From positions 25,991,001 to 26,055,000 of the forward strand of contig OY756962.1 in the NCBI GenBank assembly GCA_963580455.1: a stretch of DNA of 64,000 nt, in the 5' to 3' direction. Origin of the DNA: Euonymus europaeus (Eukaryota > Streptophyta > Magnoliopsida > Celastrales > Celastraceae). Shown here in pieces: positions 32,735 to 45,307 of the stretch; the first letter of the stretch is position 1; each line of letters begins with the position of its first letter. The notes under the pieces are model-generated. The model was not told where the DNA came from, made no database searches, and saw nothing but the letters and a program-made list of their open reading frames with translations. A program made the position numbers and the translations under genes.

Positions 32735-32990
32735 TGAGAGTTGGGAGGAAGATGGTTTTTGAATAATTATTTTCTTTCCGAGAGGTAGAATAGAGTACAT
32801 GCGAAGGAGATGAATAGAAATTCGTGGAAATCCTAAAAATTCATTCGTTCTTTTTTGATGGTCAGATCTTCATCTGGATTCAAATTGAATCCTATTGAGA
32901 GGTCCACCAGAGATTGGAAATTATTGAAAACGAAACAGATGTTTCTTTGTTCATTATAGGCGATTGGAAAATAAAGAAATAGTTTATCCC
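32735..32990 (+). other. Nuclear plastid DNA fragment (NUPT) related to ycf2
   Basis: Read with frame changes, the segment contains the ycf2-like word LNPIERSTRDWKLLK (about 32885-32929). It is preceded by a match to the RSDLHLDSN region and, further up, to the EEI..FLGNP region. Stops and small indels occur throughout, so it is not translated. It lies downstream of eL18, between two nuclear genes, so it is a decayed transfer from the chloroplast rather than organelle DNA. The exact ends were not resolved. Confidence 0.75.
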
Positions 32991-33117
32991 TTCCATTCCT
33001 CGGATAGATAGATAGAGGGATGGCAGAGCTTTTGGTTTTTGCATGAACAAATGCATTTCTTTATTTAACATAAACTCGAGAAAAAGCAAGTTGAAGCACC
33101 AAGATTGTGAAAGCTGA

Positions 33118-34568
33118 TTAAAACTTCTTGATGAAGTCGTAAATGTGTGCACTAATTTCATCAGGCTTCTCTTGGTTGATGAAGTGTGCTACTCCTTCCA
33201 TTACAACTACATCCTGCAAAAATGGCACCTCCATCTTGAAACCACCATCGTGAATGTATTCTTTGATTCCTGGTATATTATAGGTAGGATCCAAGTCCCC
33301 CACGATAAATTTAACCGGCGCACTGATTTTTGTCCCCGTCCACGGCCCAGTCACCTCCCAGCTTCTGCAAGAGAGTTTTGAGTTCAGAAACCAATATTGG
33401 TCCTCGAGATCAATAATATATATAGGGGTGGTAAAAAAAAATTGGGTTCTGAACAATGCAAAATGTTTATAAAATGTTTACAGATTTACTTAATTGACAT
33501 AGACAATATGAACAAGATGTTTATAAAATATTTACATGTACTAATTTACTTAATTGGCATAAACAATATGAATAAGTAAATTATATAATATTTCAATCCG
33601 TATTTTTGGTAGGAAAACTAAATCAGATAAGATTTTTGTGTTAGAACTCGTATCTTGTTTTAAACTGGACTAAATATTTGTGTTTGAATTTAAATTTTAA
33701 ACGTATAATTTATGTGTTAATTTGATTTAATACGGAAATTTGATCATCCGAACTAGATAGAGCTAAATGCTAAATTTTTGTTCAGCCCAAACATACAGGT
33801 TCATTGCTCTGTAATAGTTGAGTCCCCCTGTGAATCCTTGCTTTTGAAATTTGCTTGCATAGTAGTTCACATCTTCCTCCGAGAGCCATGTAGGCAAGCT
33901 TGAAGAATCAGGTAAACCTTCAGGTATCATCGGAGCATGTGGATCACGATTTGTAAGAAACCCCTTCAGTAGTGTTGAGGTGTCAATTTTGGCAAATTCT
34001 TGTTCAATCTTTCCAGGATCCTGAAGCATAATGACTCGAGAAATCTGTCAAGCTAGTTCAATTGAATATCAATGAAGATTCAATTATTAAGCCAATCACT
34101 TACCTGAAATCTGCACACATAGTAATCATCGCCGAACAGACCTCGGACAGTTTCCACGGGCTTCATTTTTGGGTCTCTTGGGAGAAAAGGCACGGTTAGA
34201 TTGACCAGGGCCTTTACCCTATCAGGCCTAAAGAGGCAGAAAGACCACGCTATGGTTGCTCCCCAGTCGTGGCCGACAAGAAAAACCCGGTCGATGCCCA
34301 GTGAGTCAAGGAGGCCGATGAGGTCACCGATGATGTGGGGAGAGGTGTAGGTGTTTGAAGATTGGGGAGCATCGGTGTCGCCGTAGCCTCGGAGGTCGGG
34401 GGCAATGCAACGGTAGCCGCGGGAGGAAAGAGAGAGGAGCTGGTGGCGCCACGAGTACCAGAGCTCAGGGAAGCCGTGGAGGAAGAGAATCACTGGGCCG
34501 GTACCAATTGAAGCTATGTGCATGTTAATGCCATTTGTGGCCACTGTTGTATGCTCTGTTTTCTCCAT
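33118..34568 (-). CDS. Soluble epoxide hydrolase, array copy A
   Basis: Exons 34568-34104, 34020-33797 and 33364-33118 give 311 residues of the alpha/beta-hydrolase fold. HGFPELWYSWRHQL carries the oxyanion HGFP (31-34). Asp101 in GHDWGA is the expected nucleophile, Asp255 in VGDLDPTY the relay acid, and His290 in EGVAHFI the base. Tyr149/150 (GDDYY) and Tyr225/226 (GGLNYY) are placed like the lid tyrosines that activate the epoxide. Plant soluble epoxide hydrolases open fatty-acid epoxides, for example in cutin and oxylipin metabolism; no transit signal is seen. Exon 2 lacks five codons relative to copies B-D. ATG 34568 was chosen (MEKTEH, as in the paralogues) over 34583. It is the copy nearest eL18. 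Confidence 0.9.
33465..33580. repeat. Imperfect ~62-bp tandem repeat in epoxide hydrolase A intron 2
   Basis: The pair AAAATGTTTACAGATTTACTTAATTGACATA...CAATATGAACAAG and AAAATATTTACATGTACTAATTTACTTAATTGGCATA...CAATATGAATAAG lie head to tail in the intron. Confidence 0.6.
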
Positions 34569-35168
34569 TGATCTTACGTGCATAGATTCCTCGATTGAAG
34601 CAGAGGCGAAGCCTCTAATATTGCTGACCCCCCTCGAAATTTTTAATCAAGTCTAATTATATGTAAATTAGGAAAAAGACTCCGATGAATTTTCAATTGG
34701 TTGATTCATGATCGATGCAAAATAAACAAGACTGATTCAAGATAAGATTTTTGAAACCAGGACTTCTTTGAATATAGGACAGAGATTGACTTTAGAATCT
34801 TGTCTTTCCTGCAGGTCTTATGCACATGTTTTTGACCAGTAAGACAATGAGAACTGTCAAGGACAAACAACTCAAGCAATGAAACTAAAGGAAACATAAT
34901 CACAAACTAAAATGCAAAGTTCATCATTATTTATTATGTTTCAAATTAGGTACCACACAATGCGAAAGGTTCACCATTTGTTTCTGTATTCTATTTGTAT
35001 CTGCAGAAAACACAAACAATGGGATGAAAAACAAGAAAGCTGAAGCAGATGTGGCAGAGAAGAAGACCACTTTGATTATTTCTTGATATCCAACCACATG
35101 GAATGTTGGCATGCCTGAAAGAAGGAAATCCTAGAACAAAATCACAGCATCAGAGCACAAAAGGGCCA
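34569..35168. other. Intergenic between epoxide hydrolase copies A and B
   Basis: Promoter of copy A and 3' flank of copy B. No further coding segment or repeat was recognised. Confidence 0.5.
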
Positions 35169-37287
35169 TTAAAACTTCTTGATGAAGTCGTAAATGTGCT
35201 CGCTGATTTCCTCCGGCTTCTCTTGGTTGATGAAGTGGGCTACTCCTTCCATTACAACCACATCTTGCAGAAACGGTACGGCCTTTTTGAAGCCACCATG
35301 GTGAATAAATTCCTTCGTGCCTGGGATGTTATAGGTAATGTCCAGATCCCCAACAATGAATTTCGTCGGTACTTTGATTTGTACGCCAGTCCACGGCCCA
35401 GCGAGCTCCCAGTTTCTGCAAAAAAGTTTAAGAAAACAGTTTTCATGAATCCAAGAACCAGGCAGTCTGTTGCTTCAAAAAAAATGGAAGATGAGTCCAT
35501 GTCACACATCAGAGTTTTATATGCCAAGGGAAGGAGAAAGAGTGTATTCTGTAGAGAATATATCTGAAATCAAATATCAGTAATATGTTCTGCAGACAAG
35601 ACATACAGGTCCAGTGCTCGGTAATAGTTCAGTCCTCCAGTGAATCCTTTCTGCTCAAATTTGCTTGCATAATAACTGATGTCTTTTTGGGAGAGCCAAG
35701 GAGGCAAGTTTTTAACGTCAGATAAACCTCTGAATCCCTTTTCTTTTGGTATACAAGGAGGACGTGGATTACGAGAAGAAAGGAACTTTTTCAGCACTTT
35801 CTCAGTACCAGTTTGAGCGAAATCTTCCTCAATTTCTCCGGGTTCCTGAAGCATAATTCAACAAGAACAAAGTGAGAGGAGCTGAGAACAAAATTAGATA
35901 ATTATATCAAAAGTAATAGCCTTGAAGAACCTTCGATCTTTTAAACATCCGACGGGCATGCTTGATCATAACTAGATGATTGTTCCACAAACATCCAACA
36001 TATTCTGAATTGAAACAAACCAATCAAGTTTCCTCACTTCTGAGTCTGATTTAGAATTATAGGAAGGAAGCCCTGTAAACTTCTAAAGCAGGGACTAAAG
36101 ACACAAAAATAGCTACTGAGAAGTAGATTGTCAAGGTAATACTGAGAATTTTAGAACCAAGCAATAGTTTAATGTCAGAATATAGACTACTTTTTTTTTT
36201 TGCTAACCCATATACCAGACAAGCATGCACTTGAACAAATGGCATGAACCTAAACGCTGGCCGTCAGACTCACACTCACTAAAGTTTTCCACTTTAAGAA
36301 ATGATAAGTTGAGTCAAAAATTAGCTACAAGGGTATTGCTCCCAGTACAAGTGTACACTTATCCTAATCCTTTATCTGGAGTTATAAGACGCTAAAGATG
36401 GAAAAATGGGATCATCACTACTCACTGCCATGAAAAGCCTGGACAAGCAGTGAAAGAGAAGTAGTTGGTCAAGGTACCAGCCTACCAGGTGAATCAAAAT
36501 TGTCAAGGGCAAGGATCCGGCTGGTCTGCAATCTTACAAATGAGCACGAGAATGGCTAACACTAATTGCTTCATCCACCATTAAAGCCCAACTATAAAGC
36601 TAATACAAAACAATCAAAATCGTATTAAAAACAGCCATACAAGGTAATAAGTGAATTAGGTAGGATTGTGAACCTACCTACTTCATGCGAACATGTACGT
36701 TCTCAATGAAATTTCAATCGATCAACCAAGAAAATTAAGAAAAACAAGCAATTAGAACCAACAGCAGCCACAGATTGACAAAAAACTAAATAGTGAAGAG
36801 TATAGATTTCAGGATATCTGACCTGAAACCTGCAGATGTAGTAATCATCGCCAAACAGAGCCCTGAACATCTCCAGAGGCTTCGCTTGTGGGTTCCTTGA
36901 AGCAAACACCACGCTCATGTTGACCAGCGCCTTCACCCTATCAGGCCTAAAAACGCAAAACCACCACGCCATGACGGCTCCCCAGTCATGACCAATTAGG
37001 AACACTTGGTCGATGCCCAGCGAGTCAAGGAGGCCGATGAGGTCCCCCACAATATGGAAGGCCGTGTAGGAGCTTGGAGATGGAGGAGCATCGGTGTCTC
37101 CAAAGCCGCGAAGGTCGGGGGCGATGCAGCGGTAGCCGCGGGAGGAGAGGGAGAGGAGCTGGTGGCGCCAAGAGTACCAGAGCTCAGGGAAGCCATGGAG
37201 GAAGAGAATCACTGGGCCGGTACCGATTGAAGCTATGTGCATGTTTATGCCATTTGTGGCCACTGTTGTATGCTCTATTTTCTCCAT
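35169..37287 (-). CDS. Soluble epoxide hydrolase, array copy B
   Basis: Exons 37287-36823, 35845-35607 and 35415-35169 give 316 residues. Exon 1 has 155 codons, as in all copies. HGFPELWYSW, nucleophile Asp101 (GHDWGA), relay Asp260 (VGDLDITY) and His295 (EGVAHFI) are intact, and the lid tyrosines are in GDDYY and GGLNYY. Its intron 1 (about 980 bp) is the longest of the array. Splice phases (0 after codon 155, then 2) are identical to copies A, C and D, showing descent by tandem duplication. Changes near the nucleophile (GHDWGAVMAWWF, compared with GAYVAWWF in C and D) may affect the pocket; that is inference. Confidence 0.9.
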
Positions 37288-37624
37288 TATTTCTTGCTCG
37301 TGGGAAAGAGAGTTCCAGCAATTCCTTTTCCTTCACAGAGAGACAGAGAAGAAAGAAAAAATTCGGGTCTTTCTTTTTTTGTGAGAGAACAAAAAAGACA
37401 AGACGGAAGGTTATATACAACAAGAAAAAAACTTCAAAAAAATATATAAATATTTTATTTACGAGGAACAATTGACTGACAATTTGACATTCTCTTGGAT
37501 CAACCACAGTACAAAACTAGAAACGCGGACGCTACACTCTCACTTCCGTCTATAAAAATATCACATTGGACTAAAATTAACAACATGATAATACAAATAT
37601 TATTTCTAACGAAAATTGAATTTA

Positions 37625-37850
37625 GAATTTCTCGAGTGTATAAGATTTAATCACAAGATGCGTAGCCTAAACTCTGGCCTACGTGTATAGAAGTTGTGTA
37701 TAAAAGTTTTTCATTTAATCACAGAAAAGTTGAGTCAAAACTTAATACATGATCACAAAAATATTGCTTTCAATCAAAATCAAACTCAAAACCTCCCTAA
37801 TTTATACAGTTTGATTCTGAAGATAGCCATCAACTAGACTATCACTCGAG
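37625..37850. repeat. Dispersed non-coding repeat, copy 2
   Basis: Homologous to 8835-9010 in the same orientation. Shared words are CATTTAAT.ACAGA, TCAAAACT.AA and CAAAAATATTGCTT, followed by AAAATC.AACTC. Confidence 0.55.
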
Positions 37851-38739
37851 TGATTAGAGATTCAATCATCAAATATTCAATCAAAGCCCGGCCCAATGTT
37901 TAAAGATTAACAGCGGTTGCCTTTATTTCGTGAAGCAATAGAAAAGGACTTGGGTGTTCACTGTGATCAACATTAATCCAACCAACCAATATCATGAAGG
38001 AATATTCAAGTAATCCACAGTAAGCACCAACTATCAAATTCCCTGTGTGATGGGGTTTGTAAGGGGATGGACTTTTTTTGAACAACTTTGGTTGGTTCGC
38101 GTCACGTGAGAAATAATCTCACCGACTCTACTTGCATTCAAATGTAATGTTTTAAGGTCAAGTAAATCACTTGTTCCATCACAATTACATCATGCAAATA
38201 TAACATTTAAAAAAAAATAATTGTGAATGTACTCTTTCATGTCTGGATATAAGTGAATGAAGTACCTATTTTAACTCAAAAGCTATAGCTCATCAGTTGG
38301 GAATTGGGATATACTCACATGCAAAAAAAGCCAACACACACTCTAGTTTTTGGATGTGGGACTCTTTATCATTTTTGTTTTCCTTTCCGATCCATCCCCT
38401 ACTTTATGCGCATGTTATTTACCTTTTTTTATAATTTCTTCAAAAAAAAAAATACTGGAATAAATGCGTCTACATTAATGGAGTGATACCTTTGGTTGCA
38501 GATAATAAATGAAGCGAATTTTGTCACAATGACAACCTATACAATTGGAAATGAAACATTAATTGAAACTGAACTCAGCTTTACCAATCACAAAGTAGAT
38601 TCTACCAAATCATCCATCCAATCAATCAATCCAAAACCTAACAGCAACCGAGAAAATAAAACACAGACGAGAGAAATCCCAAAACGATAAATTGAGCGAT
38701 CCAAAAAGAAAAAAAGGGTCAAGATTCAAGAAATTAAAA

Positions 38740-38895
38740 ACTGCCGACTTCAAACCTGCACATGTGGAAATCATCTCCTAAACCTCAATTTGGGTCCCTG
38801 GAAGAAACGGAACACTCATGGTGACCAGGGCCATTAATGGGACATGATCATACCAGGCTTAAAAACGCAGAAAAAACCAAGCTATTATGGCCCCA
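38740..38895 (-). pseudogene. Epoxide hydrolase exon-1 fossil
   Basis: The stretch matches the last third of exon 1 of the array genes (the segment encoding RPDRVKALVN... to FYICRFQ) as a reverse complement. Recognisable words are AAACCTGCACATGTGGAAATC, GGTCCCTGGAAGAAACGG and CAGGCTTAAAAACGCAGAAA. Small insertions and deletions break the frame. It lies just downstream of copy C and is probably all that remains of an additional array member. Confidence 0.75.
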
Positions 38896-39013
38896 TTTCA
38901 TTTAACTGACATAGAGAAATCGTCTCCAGGGTATAAACGAAAGAGACAAACTGAAACTGGATTTAGCCACACATATTTATTACAAGCGACCCAAAAGAAG
39001 CATGACAACTTCA

Positions 39014-40800
39014 TCAAAATGTTTTTATAAAGTTGTAAATGTGGTAGTTGATTTCCTCAGGCTTTTCTTGCTGGATGAAGTGAGCTACTCCTTCCATAAC
39101 TACCACATCTTGCAGATACGGCACACGCTTTTTGAAGCCACCGCGGTGAATGTAATCCTTCGTGCCTGGCATATGGTAGACGAGGTCCAGATCGCCCGTA
39201 ACAAACTTCGTCGGCACTTTGACTTGTGCCCCAGTCCAAGGCCCAGTCAGCTCCCAGCTTCTGCGAACAATAAAGAGAACAACTTACATGGACTGTGAAC
39301 CAAACTCTTTCACTATATAAAGAAGCAAAATATGAAATCAAAGGACCACAGGACAGTAAAAATAATGCATCAAACTTTGATATTGAAGATGAGACCATCA
39401 TCGCTGAACTTACGACAAGATAAAGAAGAGTTAGTGCAGCAGCTATATATGTTTCAATTCAAGTAATAATTAATTGTCTCGAGTTTAATATGTTAAGCAG
39501 AGAGCATACATGTTGGCCGCTCGGTAATAGTTCAGTCCTCCAGTGAACCCTTTCTGGCTATATTTACTGGCAAAGTAATCGATATCGTCCTTCGAGATCC
39601 AAGGCATCAAGCTCGAATCATCAGGCAAACCTTTTAATCCTACTTGTTTAGGTAGGAAAAGCGGCTGCGGATCGCGAATGGAATAAAACTTCCTCAGCAA
39701 TGTTGCGGTGTCGAATTGGGCAAACTCTTCCTCGATCTCTCCAGGCTCCTATAGCATAATTGAACACAATAATATCAATCAGAAAAGGTAAGAACACATT
39801 GACTAGAAAAGGAGTAACACTGACTGGATGAGAATTGAATGGTAGGACATAAAAATGGTCATCCCTCGTAGCATAACTAAATGATGTGTACTGCAAACAG
39901 ACTGTTATAAATTCATCCGAACCAGTCAAATCGTCTCACTTCTGATGTTTTAAGCATTTATGATGCATATATTGAAAACTTGAACTTTCCAGTATTTCCC
40001 CCCATGATTCTTATTGAAAGTCTCCATAATGATGAACAATCCCTCGCGAGACACATATGGAATCCAGCGGCAACGCGATATTAAAATAATTGTCTTGGTG
40101 CCTAAATTCAACCCAAACAACTAACTCGAAGAGGTACATTGAATATTTACTGATAAATCAAATCTCTTACACCTAACCAATATAGGAGTCTTATTAAGAG
40201 TGAACAATAAATCAATCAATAATCCCACAACAGCCAATAAGCTATGAAGTATGTGACTGGAAAACAGAATTAGAAAAGAGTAAAACTATGACTAATATTC
40301 CTCAGGAAGCTCAAGAAGAATTCAAAATCACTAACCTGAAACCTACAAATGTAGAAATCATCCCCAAGCACGGCCTTGAGACCATCGATAGGCTTAAATT
40401 GCGGATTCCGCGCCATGAATGGCACGCTCAAATTGACCAAAGCCTTAACCCTGTCAGGTCTAAAAAGGCAAAACCACCACGCCACATACGCCCCCCAATC
40501 GTGGCCGACCAAGAAAACCTGCTCAATCCCAAGAGAATCGAGGAGGCCGACGAGATCGCCAACTAAGTGGAGGATAGAGTAGGAGCCCGGTGATGGAGGA
40601 GCATCGGTGTCACCATGACCGCGGAGGTCGGGGGCGATGCAGCGGTAGCCGCGGGAGGAGAGCGAGAGGAGTTGGTGGCGCCACGAGTACCAGAGCTCAG
40701 GGAAGCCGTGGAGGAAGAGAATCACTGGGCCCGTGCCGATTGATGCTACATGCATCTTTATGCCATTTGTGGAAACTGTTGTGTGATCTATCTTCTCCAT
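39014..40800 (-). CDS. Soluble epoxide hydrolase, array copy C
   Basis: Exons 40800-40336, 39748-39510 and 39260-39014 give 316 residues. HGFPELWYSW, nucleophile Asp101 (GHDWGAYVAWW), relay Asp260 (TGDLDLVY) and His295 (EGVAHFI) are intact, with lid tyrosines in GDDFY and GGLNYY. The codon split by intron 2 encodes Ile (RAANI) rather than the Leu of the other copies. It ends NFIKTF, like copy D, against DFIKKF in A and B, so C and D form the younger pair. Its intron 2 has the empty site of the MITE found in copy D. Confidence 0.9.
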
Positions 40801-42290
40801 CTCTGATCGCCTGAAATTTTCTTGGTCACCAGAGATTGTTTTGAGATAGTGAGGGATTCGGTATTAGAGTAAATCCCATTAAAATAACAAATAGAGTAGA
40901 CGAGAACAGTGGTCCCTCCGATGGAAATCTCAAGTAGTGACAGACTGAAGGCAAACGTAATTGAAAGTCAAAGATTGCCGGCTGTGTGATTAGGTGAAAA
41001 AAAAAAAGAAGACGAAGACGAAGACGAAAAATTCATATTTTGACAAAAAAAATAATGCAGTTAAATTTTTGTAAATTAATATTATCGAAAATTTATTAAT
41101 CAATCGAGATATTATTTAATTAATAATTATTTATTTATACATTAATTAATAAAAAATTAATTTATCAAATATTCTTTATTTTTTTCAAAATACTGAACTT
41201 AATATATTATAAGAATATTAATTAATTGCGTAAATATATACTCAAAGTGGTAATAGCATTATATAATTTTCTTCGACAATACGAGAATACTATATCAAAA
41301 CTTCTTAATGCACTGAAAAAGTTAGAGATGAGGTGCAAGAAAACTTCAACTTTAAGAGAAAACAAGTAGCATTGGAGTCATAATTTATAATGAGTCATGT
41401 ATATATAAGTTTGATGTATAAGAATATTATTAATTTAAATATCAATTGAGAATATCATCTTATAAATATAGCGAATTAATAATAATAATTTACCACATCG
41501 ATTCTAAGTTGGGATTGACCAAAAATATTATTTATAGATTCTATATGTTCTTTTTTGCTAGTATTGACAATATCCTTACATTTTTTCAGTTTTAGAAGCT
41601 TTTCACGTAAATATTCTTGTGTTGTGAATGCACTGGTGTGTTTCTACATTTTCATTTTTCTTTTGTTCTTTGATATTTATGTGAAGGTGGATACTAATAA
41701 TTATTCTTGAAGCATAAATAACAAGAGTTAAAATCGACATCAAATTTTTTGATGGAAAAATCAATTTTGACTTGTGACAAAAACAAATTAAAGATGTGTT
41801 AATTCAATCTAGGTTACACCTGCTCAATATCCAGTGATTCAAGGTGGCCACCGAGTCGACAATGTTGAGGGAAGGGTAGGAGCTAGCCAGCTAGGCGATG
41901 AAGGGGCATTGGTGTTGCCGAAGTAACAGAGGTTCGTGGGAGGACACATAGGAGGAGTGGATCACACCAACACCCCCTACTGCTCTTCGATTTTCACTGC
42001 AATTTCAGTCTATTTTCTGCCTTGTTTTGTCTATTTAGTAATTTATTTGTTTGGTCTTGTGATATGAAAACAACGATAGCTTAACCAAACATCACTATAA
42101 GCAAAGAAACATAAGTTACCTGAAATGTCTTTCAGTTCCTGGTCAGATACCACATAATGCATCCACCAGCAGTTTCTGAATTTATTTTTCGAGACTACTA
42201 ATGTCTCAGAAAATACATGGTACGAAATGGAATACAAAGAAACTGGACTTAGCCAAACAGATTTCTTCAGAAAAAAGCATGACAACTTCA
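40801..42290. other. Intergenic between epoxide hydrolase copies C and D
   Basis: Very AT-rich between 41030 and 41600. From about 41626 to the 3' end of copy D the sequence is duplicated at 45117 onward. It contains an epoxide hydrolase exon-1 fossil at 41820-41945. A short GAAGAC repeat (GAAGACGAAGACGAAGACGA) lies near 41009. Confidence 0.55.
41820..41945 (-). pseudogene. Epoxide hydrolase exon-1 fossil (duplicated at 45308)
   Basis: On the minus strand the segment reads like the middle of exon 1 (intact copies: YTAFHIVGDLIGLLDSLGI; here YPSLNIVDSVATLNHWILS), preceded by sequence matching RGxGDTDAP. Matching nucleotide words are CTCAATATCCAGTGATTCAAG and GGGGCATTGGTGTTGCCGAAG. A second copy lies at about 45308-45435. 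Confidence 0.7.
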
Positions 42291-44568
42291 TTAAAATGTT
42301 TTTATAAAATTGTAAATGTGGTCGTTGATTTCCTCAGGCTGTTCTTGTTGGATGTAGTGGGCTACTCCTTCAATAATTACCACCTCTTGTAAATACGGCA
42401 CATCCTTTTTGAAGCCACCACCGTTAATGTAATCCTTGATGCCTGGCATATAATAGACAAGGTCCAGATCGCCAATAACAAACTTCGTCGGTACTTTGAC
42501 TTGTGCCCCGGTCCAAGGTTCAGTGTGCTCCCAGCTTCTGTAAACAAGAAAGAGAACAATTTACACGGACTATGAACCAAACTCCTTCACTATATAAAAC
42601 AGCAAAGGATCATTATACAGTAAACTAATGGATCCAACTTTGATAGTGAAGATTAGGGATGACAACGGGGTGCGCCGGATCATGGCCACCCCGTCCACAC
42701 ACTCTCATAGCCCTGCCCCATACTTCTGGGCAAGTACTTTGCTCCATCCCCGCCCCGAAGCAACCCACATTGTCTCACGATGCACCCCGAATCAAAAACA
42801 TGTTCAAACAATACAATCACACAATATTAATTTAAATAAATAAATTCTAATACAATTATCCAACATCAACTCCAAAATTACCAAACAACAAACAAAATAA
42901 AATCTTAACTTTTAAATCTCTACTGTAACAATATTAAAGGATTCAAGTCAATTTCACTTTTGATTCCAATATCAATTCAAATATTTAAGTTAATTCTTGA
43001 TAGAATACCATATTATATACTTTGAGATATGAATATCTCTGTATTATAAAAGAATTATATATATATATATATAAGTAGTATTGGAGGGCGGGTTAAAGGG
43101 CCCCGTCTCGCATGTGGGTTGAGTTTTTTTCCCCATCCCACCACATCCCATGTACCAATGTTAGATTGGGAAAAATCCACAGGGGTCAGGACGGGCTTGT
43201 ACCAACTTGCCATTCCTATTGAAGATGAGACCATCATCATCGAACTTATGAGATGAACTTAGTGAAGCAGCTATATATGTTTCAATTCAAGTAATACTTA
43301 ATTGTCGTAAGCTCGATATGTTAAGCAGAGAGCATACAAGTTCAATGCTCGGTAATAGTTCAGTCCTCCAGTGAATCCTTTCTGGCTATATTTGCTAGCA
43401 AAAAAATGGATTTCTTCCTTCGAGAGCCAAGGCGTCAAGCTTGAATCGTAAGGCAAATCCTTCAATCCTACTTGTTTAGCAAGAAAAAGAGGCTGTGGAT
43501 CACGCAAGGCATAAAACTTCCTCAGCAATGTTGCAGTGTCAAATTGAGCAAACTCTTCTTCAATCTCTCCAGGTTCCTATCGCACAATTGAACACAATAA
43601 TAACAATTAAATAATATAAGGACAAAATGGACTAGAAAAAGAGTAACACTGACTGGATAGAATTGAATGGTAGGACATAAAACTGGTCATCCCTCGTATC
43701 ATAACTAAATGATGGGTACTGCAAACAGACAGTGTCATAAATTCATCCGAACCAATCGGATTGTCTCACTTTTGATGTTTTAAGCAAGATACATATAATG
43801 ATATCTTGAACTTTCTAGTATTTACCCCATGATTCTTATTGAAAGTCTCCAGAATGATACGATTTTATCCAGAGAAGGGTTCTTTCGCCTGAGAGGAATT
43901 TGGTCTTTTACTTATAACAACATGGGATTTATGTCTGTTAATGCCTGCTATACATGTCTCAATAAGGGTGAGCAATTAATAAATCAATCAAAAATCTCAC
44001 AACAGCCAATAAACTATTAACTAACTGGAAAACAGAATTAGGAAAGAGTAAAAATATGACTAATATTCATCTGGAAGTTCAAGGAGATTTCAAAATCGCT
44101 AACCTGAAACCTACACATGTAGAAATCATCCCCAAGCACGGCCCTGAAACCATCGATGGGCTTAAATTGCGGATCCCGCGGTAGGAATGGCACGCTCAAA
44201 TTGACCAAAGCCTTAACCCTATCAGGCCTAAAAAGACAGAACCACCACGCCACATACGCCCCCCAATCGTGGCCGACCATGAAAACCTGCTCAATCCCAA
44301 GAGAATCGAGGAGGCCGACGAGATCGCCCACCAAGTGGAGGATAGAGTAGGAGCTGGATGATGGAGGAGCATCTGTGTCGCCAAAGCCGCGGAGGTCGGG
44401 GGCGATGCAGCGGTAGCCACGGGAGGAGAGTGAGAGGAGCTGGTGGCGCCATGAGTACCAGAGCTCTGGGAAGCCGTGGAGGAATAGAATCACCGGGCCC
44501 GTGCCGATTGATGCTGCATGCATCTTTATGCCATTTGTGGACACTGTTGTGTGCTCTATCTTCTCCAT
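42291..44568 (-). CDS. Soluble epoxide hydrolase, array copy D
   Basis: Exons 44568-44104, 43576-43338 and 42537-42291 give 316 residues. HGFPELWYSW, nucleophile Asp101 (GHDWGAYVAWW), relay Asp260 (IGDLDLVY) and His295 (EGVAHYI) are present, with Tyr in GDDFY and GGLNYY. The third exon is more diverged than in A-C (for example EHTEPWTG, INGGGFKKD, VVIIEGVAHY, QQEQPEE) but has no stop or frameshift. Intron 2 is about 800 bp because of a 565-bp hAT-like MITE. The 3' half and downstream flank were later copied to 45117-46817. It looks functional from sequence, with perhaps relaxed constraint. Confidence 0.87.
42654..43218. mobile_element. hAT-like MITE in epoxide hydrolase D intron 2
   Basis: A 565-bp insert starts TAGGGATGACAACGGGG and ends TTGCCATTCCTA; the ends are near-inverted (TAGGGATGACAA and TAGGAATGGCAA). 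It is flanked by 8-bp direct repeats GTGAAGAT (42646-42653) and TTGAAGAT (43219-43226). Copy C has the uninterrupted sequence ATTGAAGATGAGACCATCATC near 39383, an empty site. An 8-bp duplication and G/C-rich CCCCGCCCC arms fit the hAT superfamily. There is no transposase. Confidence 0.85.
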
Positions 44569-45307
44569 CTCAGCTTGCCTGAAATTTTCTCGGTCACAAT
44601 AGATTTATTTGAGAGCGAGGGATTTGGGGTTGGAGAAAATCCCTTAAATAATAAATTGAGGAGAACAAAAAGTGACACGAAGAATTGTCAGAAAGTATAA
44701 AGTACAAGTAGCAGTTGAAACTTGAAAGTGAAAGATCGCCGGCTGCATGATTAGGTGAAGAAAATGTCAACAATATAAACTTTAGGCCTTGTACTTTACT
44801 CGTGGAGTCTCTATACAAATTTTTGAATAAAACAAGGCTGCATTCGCGTTGATGTGACAAATATTGTTTCCAATGAAACAAAAAATTATTGGTTCATTAA
44901 AATTATATATTGAACTATATTTTTATTGGTAAAGTTAATTTTCAGTTATTAGTTATTGAAAGATTTTTTATTTTTTAATTTAGTCAACAATTTTTGTTTA
45001 TCTCAACTTGATGATTGAAAAATTTTGTTTAACCCAAATTCGTCACTTGGATAGCTTATTGCATTTTCGGTCACCAACTGTTGATGTGCCTCGTTGACCG
45101 TTAATCCACTGTTGATGTGAATGGACTGGTGTGTTTCTCCATTTTCATTTTTCTTTTCTTCTTTGATATTTATGTGAAGGTGGATCCTAATAATTATTCT
45201 TGAAGCATAAATAACAAGAGTTAAAATCGACATCAAATTTTTTGATGGAAAAATCAATTTTGACTTGTGACAAAAACAAGTTAAAAATGTGTTAATTCAA
45301 TCTAGGT
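44569..45307. other. Promoter side of copy D and duplication boundary
   Basis: AT-rich. The copied segment begins near 45117 (GAATGGACTGGTGTGTTTCTC), matching 41626. Nothing else is supportable. Confidence 0.5.

Larger units (their letters stand above)
37288..39013. other. Intergenic between epoxide hydrolase copies B and C
   Basis: Contains the promoter of copy B, a dispersed repeat at 37625-37850 and an epoxide hydrolase exon-1 fossil at 38740-38895. Otherwise AT-rich without recognised features. Confidence 0.5.

Noticed and set aside
36996..37475. Open frames on both strands over epoxide hydrolase B exon 1
   Set aside because: These and similar frames over exon 1 of copies C and D come from the GC-rich repeated coding sequence and are shadows.
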